Assembly: GCA_947642555.1 (NCBI GenBank) | Contig: CANRSX010000013.1 | Coordinates: 1-64,000 of the forward strand | Source of the DNA: an uncultured Roseburia sp. | Lineage (GTDB): Bacteria > Bacillota > Clostridia > Lachnospirales > Lachnospiraceae | Reading direction: 5' to 3' | DNA: 64,000 nt | In this document: positions 32,446 through 40,913 of the stretch, piece by piece | How positions within the stretch are numbered: position 1 is the stretch's first letter | How the letters are laid out: the number at the start of each line of letters is the position of its first letter | Position numbers and translations under genes: made by a program | The notes under the pieces: model-generated | Told to the model about the DNA's origin: nothing | The model's database searches: none | What the model saw: the letters and a program-made list of their open reading frames with translations, nothing else

Positions 32446-35400
32446 ATGAGAGTATGGGTGCGAAGAGTTCTGCGGCAGACTGTGCCGTTTCTTTTATGCC
32501 TGTCAGTGATGGCAGGCTCTTTTTCCGCCATGGCGGCAGCGGGCGGAGCGGACAGGATGCTGGCCGGTATTGCGGGATTTAAGGAGATTAAGCTCTGCCA
32601 TGCGGGAGTGGACGGAGCGCTGGTGGGAGAGCCTGTTGAGGAGAACGAGCTGCTTGGCCAGGGTGAAGATCTGATGCTGTATTATACATATGAAATTCCG
32701 GGCGATAAAATAAAACAGGTTGAACCGGATGTCCCCTATTATCTGAACGTGTCCCCGCATCTGGTATTATCAAAACTGGACAGCGGATCGCCGCTGACGA
32801 TGGAGACAGAGAACGGACCAAAGCAGTTTGGAATGCTGTATTCGGACGGCAGCAGGGCGTGGGTTGAGTTTGACGGAAAGCCGGACGGCAGCGGCGCGGT
32901 TTTATCGGATTATGATGAAATGACAAACGCATATTTTTACCTGAACTGCGCGAGGGCGTCTGCTCCGCCGCAGGGAGAGCTGCCGGTAGCGGGAAGCAGT
33001 CATCTGTATGTGATGAAGTTTGAGAATGGCGGACAGCAGGCGTTCGGTTATGCGGAGCTTATGCCGGTGGAGGCAAAAGCGCAGATCCAGAAGGGCGGGA
33101 ATCTGCAGGATAAGACAATTACCTGGACTATCCGGTATACCCCGTGGCAGAATCCCTCTGCGGCGGACGGCGTTGATATGACCACCCCGTTTGAGCTGCG
33201 GGATACCATCGACACCACACGTCACAGCTTTGTTCCGGGAAGCGTCAGAATCGACGGCAGTCCCGTCCGGGCCATAACCTCCCGCGATGATATCAGCGAT
33301 ACGCTGGACGCATATGTGCTTGTGGAGGATACGGGGAACGACAGTACGGTGTTAAGCCTGGGCGGTACAAAGTTCCGGGCGGGGACAGCGACACAGGGAA
33401 ATCCGCCCCAGGCACTGACGATCACCTATGAGACGGTGATCCGCGACAGGCTGCTTCTGCCGGGCGCAGGCACCGGTAATCGCGTGTCCAACAAAGCGGA
33501 ACTGTTTGCCGGTACGGACGCAGGAGCGGCGAATCTGGGGATTGGTGTCAGCAGCAGTGTCCTGGTTTCTCAGCCCGTATGGCTTGAGAAAACCGGCACG
33601 ACGGATCGCCATACCGACGGCACGGGTTCCACGACCGACTGGACGGTCACATTTTATCCGAACGGATTTTCCTTTCAGGACGACGCACAGCTGACCTTAT
33701 GGGATCAGCTGCCGGATGGCAGCACGCTTGTGGACGGCTCCATGCTTGTGGACGGTGTGCCGGCATCGGCGGCGGACGCCGGAAAGAACGGTTTTTCGGT
33801 TGCGGGGATAAAAACAGGCGGTCAGCCTGTAAAAATCACGTATCAGACGCATGTTCCGGAGGAAATGTATGATAATGGGACAAACCTGGGAAAAAATACG
33901 GCATGGTTTACCTTCCGGTATAACGGAACGGACTATACGACGCCAGAAGCAGAAACGCCTGTCGGCAGCGGGGATGGCAGCGGGACGCCGGGGACGGCGC
34001 TGCTGGTGAAGAGCAACAGCGGTTATGATTCTGCCACGCGGAGCATTTCATGGAATGTGACGATCAATCCCCACAAAGTAAATTTAAAAAGCGGAACATT
34101 TACGGACGATCTGGGGGAGGCTCTTACGGGCTGCGGGATCAGCGGACATGACGAGGGTCTTGAGCTCGAGGGCGGGACGGACGGCGTCACGGCTGCGCTT
34201 GACGGGAAGCCGCTTACGCCCGACGACCCGGTGAGTCTGGCGTATGACAGTCAGAAGCTGACCATTACGGTCGGAGACGTCGGCCCGAAAACGATTACGC
34301 TGACCTATACGACAAAAGTCTGCGATCCCTGTATCTTTGCGAATAACACGGCAAAGAAAATCGCCGTAAATACCATTTCGACGGATAATATGATGATCGG
34401 GACGTCCGGCCTGCCGCGCAGTGCGAAGGCGCAAAGCAGCGCAGAGATCAGCGCGACGGTCTTAAAGAAGCTGCCCCCGGTCTATGATTATAGCACCGGC
34501 ATCATGAAATGGACGGTGGAGGTGGATGCGGCGGGCCTTGCAATGTCGGATATCGTGCTGACGGATGTCCTGCCGGACGGACTGACCTATGTGCCGGATT
34601 CGCTGGATACCAAGCCGCAGATCCAGGCTGCAACGGCGGATGCGTCAGGACAGACACTTACGATTCGTCTTGGAAGCGTCGCGGAAAAGACAACGGTGAC
34701 GTTTGAGACAGTGGTCAGTCCCGAGCGTCTGGGATTTGACAGAGACACTTCGGTTGTAGTTGAAAATATGGTTCATATGAACGGTAATGCGGATCAGGTT
34801 AGATTTACGGAAGTATCCCATAAGGTGGAACAGACATTTTATAATCACGGCCTGCTAAAAAGCAGCGGGGTGGATCAGCGTCAGGAACTCATACGCTATG
34901 AGGTGCTGATCAACCCATATGGTCTTTTGCTGCCGGGAAATCCGACTTTGGTGGATACACTGGATCCGCGTCTTTCGCTCGACACGGATACACTGCGTCT
35001 GTATCGGGCGAACGTGTCCGGCACAACGGCAGGGACAGGGCAGAAACCTGTTTATTCCAAAGTCGGGGCCGGTCAGCCGCTTACCGTGAGCAGCTGCGAT
35101 CCGGCCACAAACAGTTTTGCGGTCCGTCTTCCTATTGACGCCGGCAGCCGGGACGCATATGTGCTGACCTATACGGCGGATATTATTGACATGCAGAAGG
35201 ATTCCTACCGCAACAGTATCCGTTTTGAAGGAGGAGCCGTTCTTCTGGGGGGAGAGAAGGAGAACCAGGCATCTGTAGGAGGCGGCGGAGGAGGCGGCGG
35301 GGGCGGCGTTGCGGGGCGCAGGGCCAGAATCGCCGTCACAAAGAGGGACAGCGTAGATCAGGCGCCGCTTGCGGGGGTGACATTTACGCTGTATCAGTGG

Positions 35401-36525
35401 GATGCTGCGAATCAGGCGCGCGGGCTGCCGTTCGCGCAGGGAACGACCGACACGCAGGGAATGGTTTCATTTCTGGTAAAACCGGATGCGGTTTATGAAC
35501 TGGTAGAGACAGAGAGCCGGCCCGGCTACGGGAGTATCATTGGCTGTGCGCAGCTTCCGGGCGGCGTAAGCCGGACGGATACCGGCCTGCTTGTCACTGC
35601 CGGGAAGGCGGGGTCCCTGCTGCAGCTGGATCTGACCAACGAGGCGCTTACGACTGACCTCGTATTCCGCATGATGAATCAGTCGGGCATTCCGATGAAC
35701 GGGTCTGTGATGATCCTCTATGACCGGGATCCGGATGGCCCGGGAAACCCGGATCCGCTGAAAGAGAGTATTGTCATGGCGGACGGAACGGTTCTGTTTT
35801 CGGGGGTGCGCCGTGGTGCTGTCTATTATATCAGGAAACCGGACGGCGGGGTGATAATGGTGGAAATCCCTGCGGATATCAGTGAATCGCCGGTAGTAAA
35901 ACTGGCGGACGGAACGGAGCAGAAACTGACCGCAGATTATCAGGTCACGGGCAGCGTGCCAGGGGATCAGCAGTGGGAGCTTGTGATCACAAAGAAAGAG
36001 ACGGGAGATACGACGCCGCTGCAGGGGGCAGTATTTGGCCTGTACGCGGAGGAAAGCGTTCGGACACAGCTGAAGACAGCAGTCAGCGGTCCGGATGGAA
36101 GCGTCTCCTTTTCCGGGCTGATGAAAGGGCAGGAGTACTGGATCCGGGAAGTGACGGCGCCCGACGGTTACATACTGGATGCAGCGGTTTATATGGCGGA
36201 AGAAACGGATCCGGCCATCACCATTTATAATCAGCCGAAGCCGCCCGAAGAGTCCGGCGTCCCCGGGCTGCCGGACGGAGCGAAAGACCCGGACAGCTTT
36301 GGGCCGCCGGGCAGTGCCGGCAGTTCGACAGGATCCGGCAGCCAGGGAGATCCGCTGGCGGAGGGAACGGCTTTTGGGACAAAAACACAGGCCGGCGGGG
36401 ATACGGCGGGCGATTCAGGCCATCCGCGGACAGGGGATGACGGTATCACGGGGCAGGTGGCGCTGTTTCTCGCATCGGGGCTGATCCTGGCGATCCTGAT
36501 CCGGCGTGCGGGAAAAAGGGAGTGA
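32446..36525 (+). CDS. Sortase-anchored adhesin with Cna-B (SpaA) domains
   Basis: A 1359-residue surface protein. The signal peptide spans about residues 1-33 (MRVWVRRVLRQ, then a hydrophobic core ending AMAAA). About five adhesin/isopeptide-type Ig-like modules follow, each starting with a pattern such as TDWTVTFYPNGF, ISWNVTINPHK, MKWTVEVDAAG or IRYEVLINPYG. A ten-glycine linker (DNA 35278-35307) leads into two clear Cna-B/SpaA domains, with Lys in RIAVTKRD and Glu in LVETESRPGY; then LVITKKETGD and IREVTAPDGY. A proline-rich region, the sorting motif HPRTG, a hydrophobic helix and the basic tail RRAGKRE end the protein. Start ATG 32446 has GGAGG and yields the signal peptide; earlier in-frame starts overlap the PilZ gene. 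Confidence 0.88.
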   Translation: MRVWVRRVLRQTVPFLLCLSVMAGSFSAMAAAGGADRMLAGIAGFKEIKLCHAGVDGALVGEPVEENELLGQGEDLMLYYTYEIPGDKIKQVEPDVPYYLNVSPHLVLSKLDSGSPLTMETENGPKQFGMLYSDGSRAWVEFDGKPDGSGAVLSDYDEMTNAYFYLNCARASAPPQGELPVAGSSHLYVMKFENGGQQAFGYAELMPVEAKAQIQKGGNLQDKTITWTIRYTPWQNPSAADGVDMTTPFELRDTIDTTRHSFVPGSVRIDGSPVRAITSRDDISDTLDAYVLVEDTGNDSTVLSLGGTKFRAGTATQGNPPQALTITYETVIRDRLLLPGAGTGNRVSNKAELFAGTDAGAANLGIGVSSSVLVSQPVWLEKTGTTDRHTDGTGSTTDWTVTFYPNGFSFQDDAQLTLWDQLPDGSTLVDGSMLVDGVPASAADAGKNGFSVAGIKTGGQPVKITYQTHVPEEMYDNGTNLGKNTAWFTFRYNGTDYTTPEAETPVGSGDGSGTPGTALLVKSNSGYDSATRSISWNVTINPHKVNLKSGTFTDDLGEALTGCGISGHDEGLELEGGTDGVTAALDGKPLTPDDPVSLAYDSQKLTITVGDVGPKTITLTYTTKVCDPCIFANNTAKKIAVNTISTDNMMIGTSGLPRSAKAQSSAEISATVLKKLPPVYDYSTGIMKWTVEVDAAGLAMSDIVLTDVLPDGLTYVPDSLDTKPQIQAATADASGQTLTIRLGSVAEKTTVTFETVVSPERLGFDRDTSVVVENMVHMNGNADQVRFTEVSHKVEQTFYNHGLLKSSGVDQRQELIRYEVLINPYGLLLPGNPTLVDTLDPRLSLDTDTLRLYRANVSGTTAGTGQKPVYSKVGAGQPLTVSSCDPATNSFAVRLPIDAGSRDAYVLTYTADIIDMQKDSYRNSIRFEGGAVLLGGEKENQASVGGGGGGGGGGVAGRRARIAVTKRDSVDQAPLAGVTFTLYQWDAANQARGLPFAQGTTDTQGMVSFLVKPDAVYELVETESRPGYGSIIGCAQLPGGVSRTDTGLLVTAGKAGSLLQLDLTNEALTTDLVFRMMNQSGIPMNGSVMILYDRDPDGPGNPDPLKESIVMADGTVLFSGVRRGAVYYIRKPDGGVIMVEIPADISESPVVKLADGTEQKLTADYQVTGSVPGDQQWELVITKKETGDTTPLQGAVFGLYAEESVRTQLKTAVSGPDGSVSFSGLMKGQEYWIREVTAPDGYILDAAVYMAEETDPAITIYNQPKPPEESGVPGLPDGAKDPDSFGPPGSAGSSTGSGSQGDPLAEGTAFGTKTQAGGDTAGDSGHPRTGDDGITGQVALFLASGLILAILIRRAGKRE

Positions 36526-37116
36526 TTATGAGGCCTTAAGGCTCCCGACCCCGATCCACTCCCGCACATCCGGGACTTTGGAGAGCACCGGAAGCAGCAG
36601 GACGCTTAAGATGATTCCCACGACGCCCTGTACGATATTAAACGGGATGCCGGTCGCGGAGGACGCGATGCCGGCAGCGATCGACGCCTGATTGAGGGCG
36701 CCGGTGCCAAATGCGGCGAGACCGGCCTCGTAGAGAAAATATCCGATGACCATGACGGCCTCTCCGATGATGCCGCCGGTCACGATCGCGATATAGCGCG
36801 CGCCTGCGGAGTGGGAGCGGCGGCTGATGCTGCGGAACAAAAGCCCCGCGATCCCCGCGGTCAGCGCCTTGATCAGGAACGTTGCCGGCGCCCAGGAGGC
36901 GTAGCCGGAGAAAATATCGGAAAACATGGATCCGATCCCGGCCGCCAGCGCGCCGCCTGCCGGTCCTAACACCACGCCGCAGAGCAGCACAAAGCAGTCG
37001 CCCGGATGGATGTAACCGAAGGTCGGGGTCGGAATTTTTATGATCATGGTTGCGATACAGGTCATGGCGGCAAGCAGCGCGGCCGTGACGATTTTTTTCA
37101 GATTCTGATTTGTCAT
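36526..37116 (-). CDS. ECF transporter S component
   Basis: A 196-residue membrane protein with about six helices, starting MTNQNLKKIVTAALLAAMT. The segments GYIHPGDCFVLLCGVVLGP and ATFLIKALTAGIAGLLF are typical of ECF S components, which bind a vitamin or precursor and dock on a shared EcfAAT module. No EcfA/T genes are here, so it is a group II system. The vitamin cannot be named. Start ATG 37116 has AAGGGGA. Its stop codon directly abuts the convergent adhesin stop. Confidence 0.85.
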   Translation of the reverse strand: MTNQNLKKIVTAALLAAMTCIATMIIKIPTPTFGYIHPGDCFVLLCGVVLGPAGGALAAGIGSMFSDIFSGYASWAPATFLIKALTAGIAGLLFRSISRRSHSAGARYIAIVTGGIIGEAVMVIGYFLYEAGLAAFGTGALNQASIAAGIASSATGIPFNIVQGVVGIILSVLLLPVLSKVPDVREWIGVGSLKAS

Positions 37117-37214
37117 GGGAACATCCCCTTTCCATTTTGATGTCATCAGCATATCACAAAATGGATTGATGAAAATAGCCAGTTCTGATAAAAATAATCA
37201 GGCCAGTCTGGCTC

Positions 37215-37243
37215 TTGATTTATCGCACGGAACGTGATATAGT
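37215..37243 (+). promoter_or_regulatory. Promoter of the ABC-F gene
   Basis: TTGATT (37215-37220), a 17-base spacer and TATAGT (37238-37243). It lies about 265 bases before the ABC-F start, leaving a long leader. Confidence 0.7.
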
Positions 37244-37318
37244 GTCACTGTCGCTTAAGATGCGGCGTATGGCGTTTCACAGGCGCCTGAAAGAGATAAA
37301 TCAGAGAGAGGTGAAAGG

Positions 37319-37330
37319 ATGAGAATGTAA
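37319..37330 (+). CDS. Possible three-codon leader peptide MRM
   Basis: ATG AGA ATG TAA is preceded by AGAGAGGTGAAAGG, a plausible ribosome site. It lies in the long ABC-F leader ahead of a terminator-like hairpin. Antibiotic-resistance ABC-F genes are often controlled by ribosome stalling on tiny leader frames. This assignment is tentative. Confidence 0.35.
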   Translation: MRM

Positions 37331-37413
37331 TCGGCTTTTGAGAACATGAGACGCAGTACAGTGCAGGAGAATCCCGTGCGGGATCGCCTGTCTTTTATCA
37401 TGTTGCCAGAAGT

Positions 37414-37444
37414 GGATTATGATTCTCATAACCTTTCTTTTTTA
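37414..37444 (+). terminator. Possible attenuator in the ABC-F leader
   Basis: GGATTATGA (37414-37422) pairs with TCATAACC (37426-37433), with one bulged A, and is followed by TTTCTTTTTTA. It sits between the promoter and the coding start, as an attenuator would. Confidence 0.45.
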
Positions 37445-37507
37445 TTGCCAAAAGAGAGGATCTGTGCGGAATCATGCTCTGGCAGTGTGTTCAGGGGAGG
37501 GATTTGT

Positions 37508-39109
37508 ATGTCACAGATTCAGGTAAATGATCTGACCTTTTATTATGACGGAAGCGTGGAAAATGTGTTTGACCACGTCTCGTTTACGATTGATACGGCA
37601 TGGAAGCTGGGGTTTATCGGCAGGAACGGAAAAGGAAAAACGACGTTTCTCAATCTGCTGCTCGGGAAATACGAGTATCAGGGGTCGATCACGGCGTCCG
37701 TGGCCTTTGACTATTTTCCATATGAAACGCCGCCGGATCAGCGCTGTCTTAGCGCAGCGGAGCTGATGGAGGACTGGAAGGCCGGCTGTGAGAGCTGGCG
37801 GGTGCTCCGGGAGGCAGAGAAGCTTGCGGTGGATGCGGAGGCGCTCTACCGCCCGTTTGAGACCTTAAGCCACGGGGAGCGCATCAAGGTGATGCTGGCG
37901 GTGCTCTTTTCGGGGGAACATGAATTTCTTCTGATCGACGAGCCGACCAGCCATCTGGACGCCGCCACCAGGGAGTGCGTGCGCGCATACCTTGCGGCAA
38001 AGAAAGGGTTTATCCTGGTCTCGCATGACAGGGACCTGCTGGATGCCTGCGTGGATCATGTGCTGGTGTTAAACCGGCATTCCCTTGAGGTGCAGAAGGG
38101 CGGTTTTTCCAGCTGGTGGGAAAATAAAAACCGCAGAGACACGTTTTCGCGTGCGGAAAATGAAAAACACAAAAAAGAGATCGCCAAATTAAGAGATGCG
38201 TCGCGGAATACAAGGCAGTGGGCGGACAAAAGCGAGGGCTCCAAAATCGGATTTGATCCGGTTAAGGATCCGGGGCACAAGGGAAAACGTGCCTACATCG
38301 GCGCGAAGACAAAAAAGCTTCAGAGCCGTGTGCGACAGATGGAACAGCGGATCGAACGGGAGATCGAAGAAAAGGAGGGGCTGCTTCTGGATCTCGAGAA
38401 TCCCGCGGATTTAAAGCTGACGCCGCTTACGCATCATAAGGAGGTGCTGATCGCAGCGCACGATTATTCGCTGCGCTATGCGGACGCATCCCATGCGGTG
38501 TTTGATCCGCTCAGGTTTGAGCTGCGCAGAGGAGACCGCCTGTTTCTGTGCGGGAAAAACGGCAGCGGGAAATCCAGCCTGATCCGGGCAATACTGGAGC
38601 ATGCGGCGGGGCAGGAAAACCCGGGACAGACGCCGGAAGGACGGCCGGGACCGGGGGATGAAAATGGACTACAGAGATCGAATTTTGCGGATGTCCTGGA
38701 AACCGGGAGCCTGCAGACGGCGGCGGGGCTTGTCATCTCCTATATCAGTCAGGATACGTCCTTTCTGCGCGGCAGGATCGACGATTTCTGTCGCGAACGG
38801 GGGCTTGAGAAAAGCCTGTTTCTGGCGGTGCTGCGCCAGCTGGACATGGGCCGGGAGCAGTTCGCAAAGCCTCTGGAGGAATTTTCCGAGGGACAGAAAA
38901 AGAAGGTGCTGATCGCGGCGTCCCTCGTCACCCCCGCGCATCTGTATATCTGGGATGAACCGTTAAACTACATTGATATTTTCTCCCGCATGCAGATCGA
39001 AAAGCTCCTGCTCACCTTTTCGCCCACAATGCTTCTGGTGGAACACGACGTGCGCTTCGCGGAGCAGATCGCGACAAAAACAGTAAAACTGGATTGCGTA
39101 AGCGGTTGA
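37508..39109 (+). CDS. Lsa-type ABC-F ribosomal protection ATPase
   Basis: A 533-residue cytosolic protein with two ATPase domains and no membrane segments. Walker A motifs are GRNGKGKTT and GKNGSGKSS; signatures are LSHGERIKV and FSEGQKKKVLIA; Walker B regions are LLIDEPTSHLD and IWDEPLNYID. These match Lsa/Vga-group proteins that displace lincosamides, streptogramin A and pleuromutilins from the ribosome; resistance in this strain is inferred. The second domain has an extra stretch of about 35 residues after its Walker A helix (AAGQENPGQTPEGRPGPGD and onward) compared with typical Lsa proteins. Start ATG 37508 has GGGAGGGA. Confidence 0.88.
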   Translation: MSQIQVNDLTFYYDGSVENVFDHVSFTIDTAWKLGFIGRNGKGKTTFLNLLLGKYEYQGSITASVAFDYFPYETPPDQRCLSAAELMEDWKAGCESWRVLREAEKLAVDAEALYRPFETLSHGERIKVMLAVLFSGEHEFLLIDEPTSHLDAATRECVRAYLAAKKGFILVSHDRDLLDACVDHVLVLNRHSLEVQKGGFSSWWENKNRRDTFSRAENEKHKKEIAKLRDASRNTRQWADKSEGSKIGFDPVKDPGHKGKRAYIGAKTKKLQSRVRQMEQRIEREIEEKEGLLLDLENPADLKLTPLTHHKEVLIAAHDYSLRYADASHAVFDPLRFELRRGDRLFLCGKNGSGKSSLIRAILEHAAGQENPGQTPEGRPGPGDENGLQRSNFADVLETGSLQTAAGLVISYISQDTSFLRGRIDDFCRERGLEKSLFLAVLRQLDMGREQFAKPLEEFSEGQKKKVLIAASLVTPAHLYIWDEPLNYIDIFSRMQIEKLLLTFSPTMLLVEHDVRFAEQIATKTVKLDCVSG

Positions 39110-39135
39110 AAATGGAGTGACAGGTGATATATAAT
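39106..39135 (+). promoter_or_regulatory. Promoter of the hybrid kinase gene
   Basis: TTGAAA (39106-39111) overlaps the ABC-F stop codon; TATAAT at 39130-39135 follows after 18 bases. Confidence 0.65.
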
Positions 39136-39145
39136 ACTCATAAAA

Positions 39146-39178
39146 GGCAGAGCCGTGTGAACGGAACAGGGCTCTGCC
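39146..39178. terminator. Hairpin between ABC-F and hybrid kinase
   Basis: GGCAGAGCC (39146-39154) and GGCTCTGCC (39170-39178) form a 9-bp stem with a 15-base loop. No T run follows. It lies between promoter and start of the kinase, so it is either a weak terminator of the ABC-F gene or a leader structure. Confidence 0.45.
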
Positions 39179-39226
39179 CATAAGAATCGCGAAGCACATT
39201 AACCACAGACAGTACAGGTAGGGACT

Positions 39227-40909
39227 ATGGAAAATCAGAGTATGGAAAAGGATAGCTGCCGCGCAGAGGAGCTTAAGGAGCGCATCCGTGTACTGGAACG
39301 GGAGAACGCGCTGCTTGAGGAGCAGTTAAAGGAAGCGGAAAAGGCAAACTGGTCAAAGAGCCGTTTCCTCTCGAGCATGTCGCATGACATCCGCACGCCG
39401 ATGAATGCGATTCTCGGCATGACCTCCATCGGACTGGCGCATATTGATGAAAAATCGAGAGTACAGGACTGTCTGTATAAAATTCAGACGGCGTCGGAGC
39501 ATCTGATGAGCCTGGTCAACGATGTGCTGGACATGTCGCGGATCGACAGCGGGCGCATGAGCCTGAATATGGAGGATTTTTCGCTCCCGGACCTTGTGCA
39601 TGACATCTCCGTGATCGTACGGGCGCAGGCGGTGCAGAAGAACCAGGAACTGACGATCACAATCGGGCGGATCTATGAGGAATATTTATCCGGGGATCCG
39701 CTGCATCTGCGCCAGATCCTGGTCAACATCATAGGAAATGCGGTGAAGTATACGCAGGAGGAGGGCTGTATTCAGGTGCGCTTCTCCCAGCGGCTGGAGG
39801 AAGAGCAGCTCTCCCCGGAACATGCCGGAAAAATCTGGATGTGCTTTGAGTGCGAGGATAACGGCTTTGGCATGAGCGAGGATTTCCTGACAAGGATTTT
39901 TGAGCCATTTGAGCGCGTCCACAATGAACGGACCAGAAAGATCGAGGGAACGGGACTTGGCATGTCGATCGTAAAAAATCTGGTGGACCGTATGGAAGGC
40001 GTGATCCGGGTGGAAAGCGAGGAGGGCGTCGGGAGCTGTTTTTATGTGGATATCCCGCTTTCGGCCGTGCCGCAGGAGCCGGCGGAGCAGAAGCTGCCAA
40101 AGGGCCAGAAGGTGCTGGTGGTGGAAGCGGAGGAGGAACGCGCAAATCAGATCGCGGCGTTTCTCAGGGAGGCGGGGCTTGACCCGGTGACGATGGAAAA
40201 CGGCCTTGAGGCGGTTACGGCGCTCACCGAGGCGCAGTATGAGAAAAACATGCCGTGCGCGCTGCTGCTCGGGCAGGAGCTGGCGGATATCGCGGCGCTC
40301 GAGGTGGCGGCGCATGTCAGGCAGCTTGCGGGGAAAGAGTTTCCGATCCTTCTGGTATCCGGGGAGGACTGGGCGCAGATCGAATACCGGGCGACGCGTG
40401 CGGGGGTCAACGCGTTTGTGCCGTGCCCGCTGTTTAAGAGCAGGCTCCTTACCGCGCTCTCCTCGCTTGTGGGAAGCGGCGCGGCGGAGGACGACGGGCT
40501 GGCGGATCACAGGATTGACTACGGCAGCCACCGTGTCCTTCTGGTGGAGGATATTGCGCTGAACCAGGAGATCGCGGTGGAGCTGCTCTCCATGATCGGC
40601 GTGCAGGTGGAGGCGGCCGACGACGGCGCGCGCGCCGTGGAGCTGTTTGAGGCTTCGCCGGAGCATTATTATGACGTGATTTTTATGGATATCCACATGC
40701 CGGTGATGGACGGCTACGAGGCGTCACGGCGGATCCGCGGGATGGACCGGAAGGATGCCGCGGAGGTCTGGATTGTCGCCATGACGGCGGATGCTTTTGT
40801 GGAGGATGTCAGGCTGGCAAAGGAGGCCGGCATGAACGAGCATATCTCAAAGCCTGTGGATCCGAAGCGCCTGCAGGAGGTTTTGTTCCGGCAGTTTAGT
40901 CAGGAGTAG
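39227..40909 (+). CDS. Soluble hybrid histidine kinase with two receiver domains
   Basis: A 560-residue protein without membrane helices. An N-terminal coiled coil (ERIRVLERENALLEEQL) leads to a HisKA domain with FLSSMSHDIRTPMNAI (His53). The HATPase domain has NAVKYTQEEG, EDNGFGMS and GTGLGMSIV. A first receiver-like domain is degenerate: it starts VLVVEAEEER and lacks the acidic pair and phosphoacceptor. The second is canonical (LLVEDIALNQEIA, DVIFMDIHMPVMDGYE). It should autophosphorylate and pass phosphate to its own receiver; no separate output regulator is adjacent. The HD-GYP-like gene starts 4 bases later and is the obvious partner. Confidence 0.9.
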   Translation: MENQSMEKDSCRAEELKERIRVLERENALLEEQLKEAEKANWSKSRFLSSMSHDIRTPMNAILGMTSIGLAHIDEKSRVQDCLYKIQTASEHLMSLVNDVLDMSRIDSGRMSLNMEDFSLPDLVHDISVIVRAQAVQKNQELTITIGRIYEEYLSGDPLHLRQILVNIIGNAVKYTQEEGCIQVRFSQRLEEEQLSPEHAGKIWMCFECEDNGFGMSEDFLTRIFEPFERVHNERTRKIEGTGLGMSIVKNLVDRMEGVIRVESEEGVGSCFYVDIPLSAVPQEPAEQKLPKGQKVLVVEAEEERANQIAAFLREAGLDPVTMENGLEAVTALTEAQYEKNMPCALLLGQELADIAALEVAAHVRQLAGKEFPILLVSGEDWAQIEYRATRAGVNAFVPCPLFKSRLLTALSSLVGSGAAEDDGLADHRIDYGSHRVLLVEDIALNQEIAVELLSMIGVQVEAADDGARAVELFEASPEHYYDVIFMDIHMPVMDGYEASRRIRGMDRKDAAEVWIVAMTADAFVEDVRLAKEAGMNEHISKPVDPKRLQEVLFRQFSQE

Positions 40910-40913
40910 AAAG

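Noticed and set aside
36526-37116. Naming the ECF S component as a specific vitamin transporter
   Set aside because: The sequence has general S-component features, but no residues I can tie to one vitamin, and no linked biosynthesis genes.
37117-37214. Vitamin riboswitch upstream of the ECF S component
   Set aside because: No CTGAGA thi-box or other recognisable aptamer core on the minus strand.
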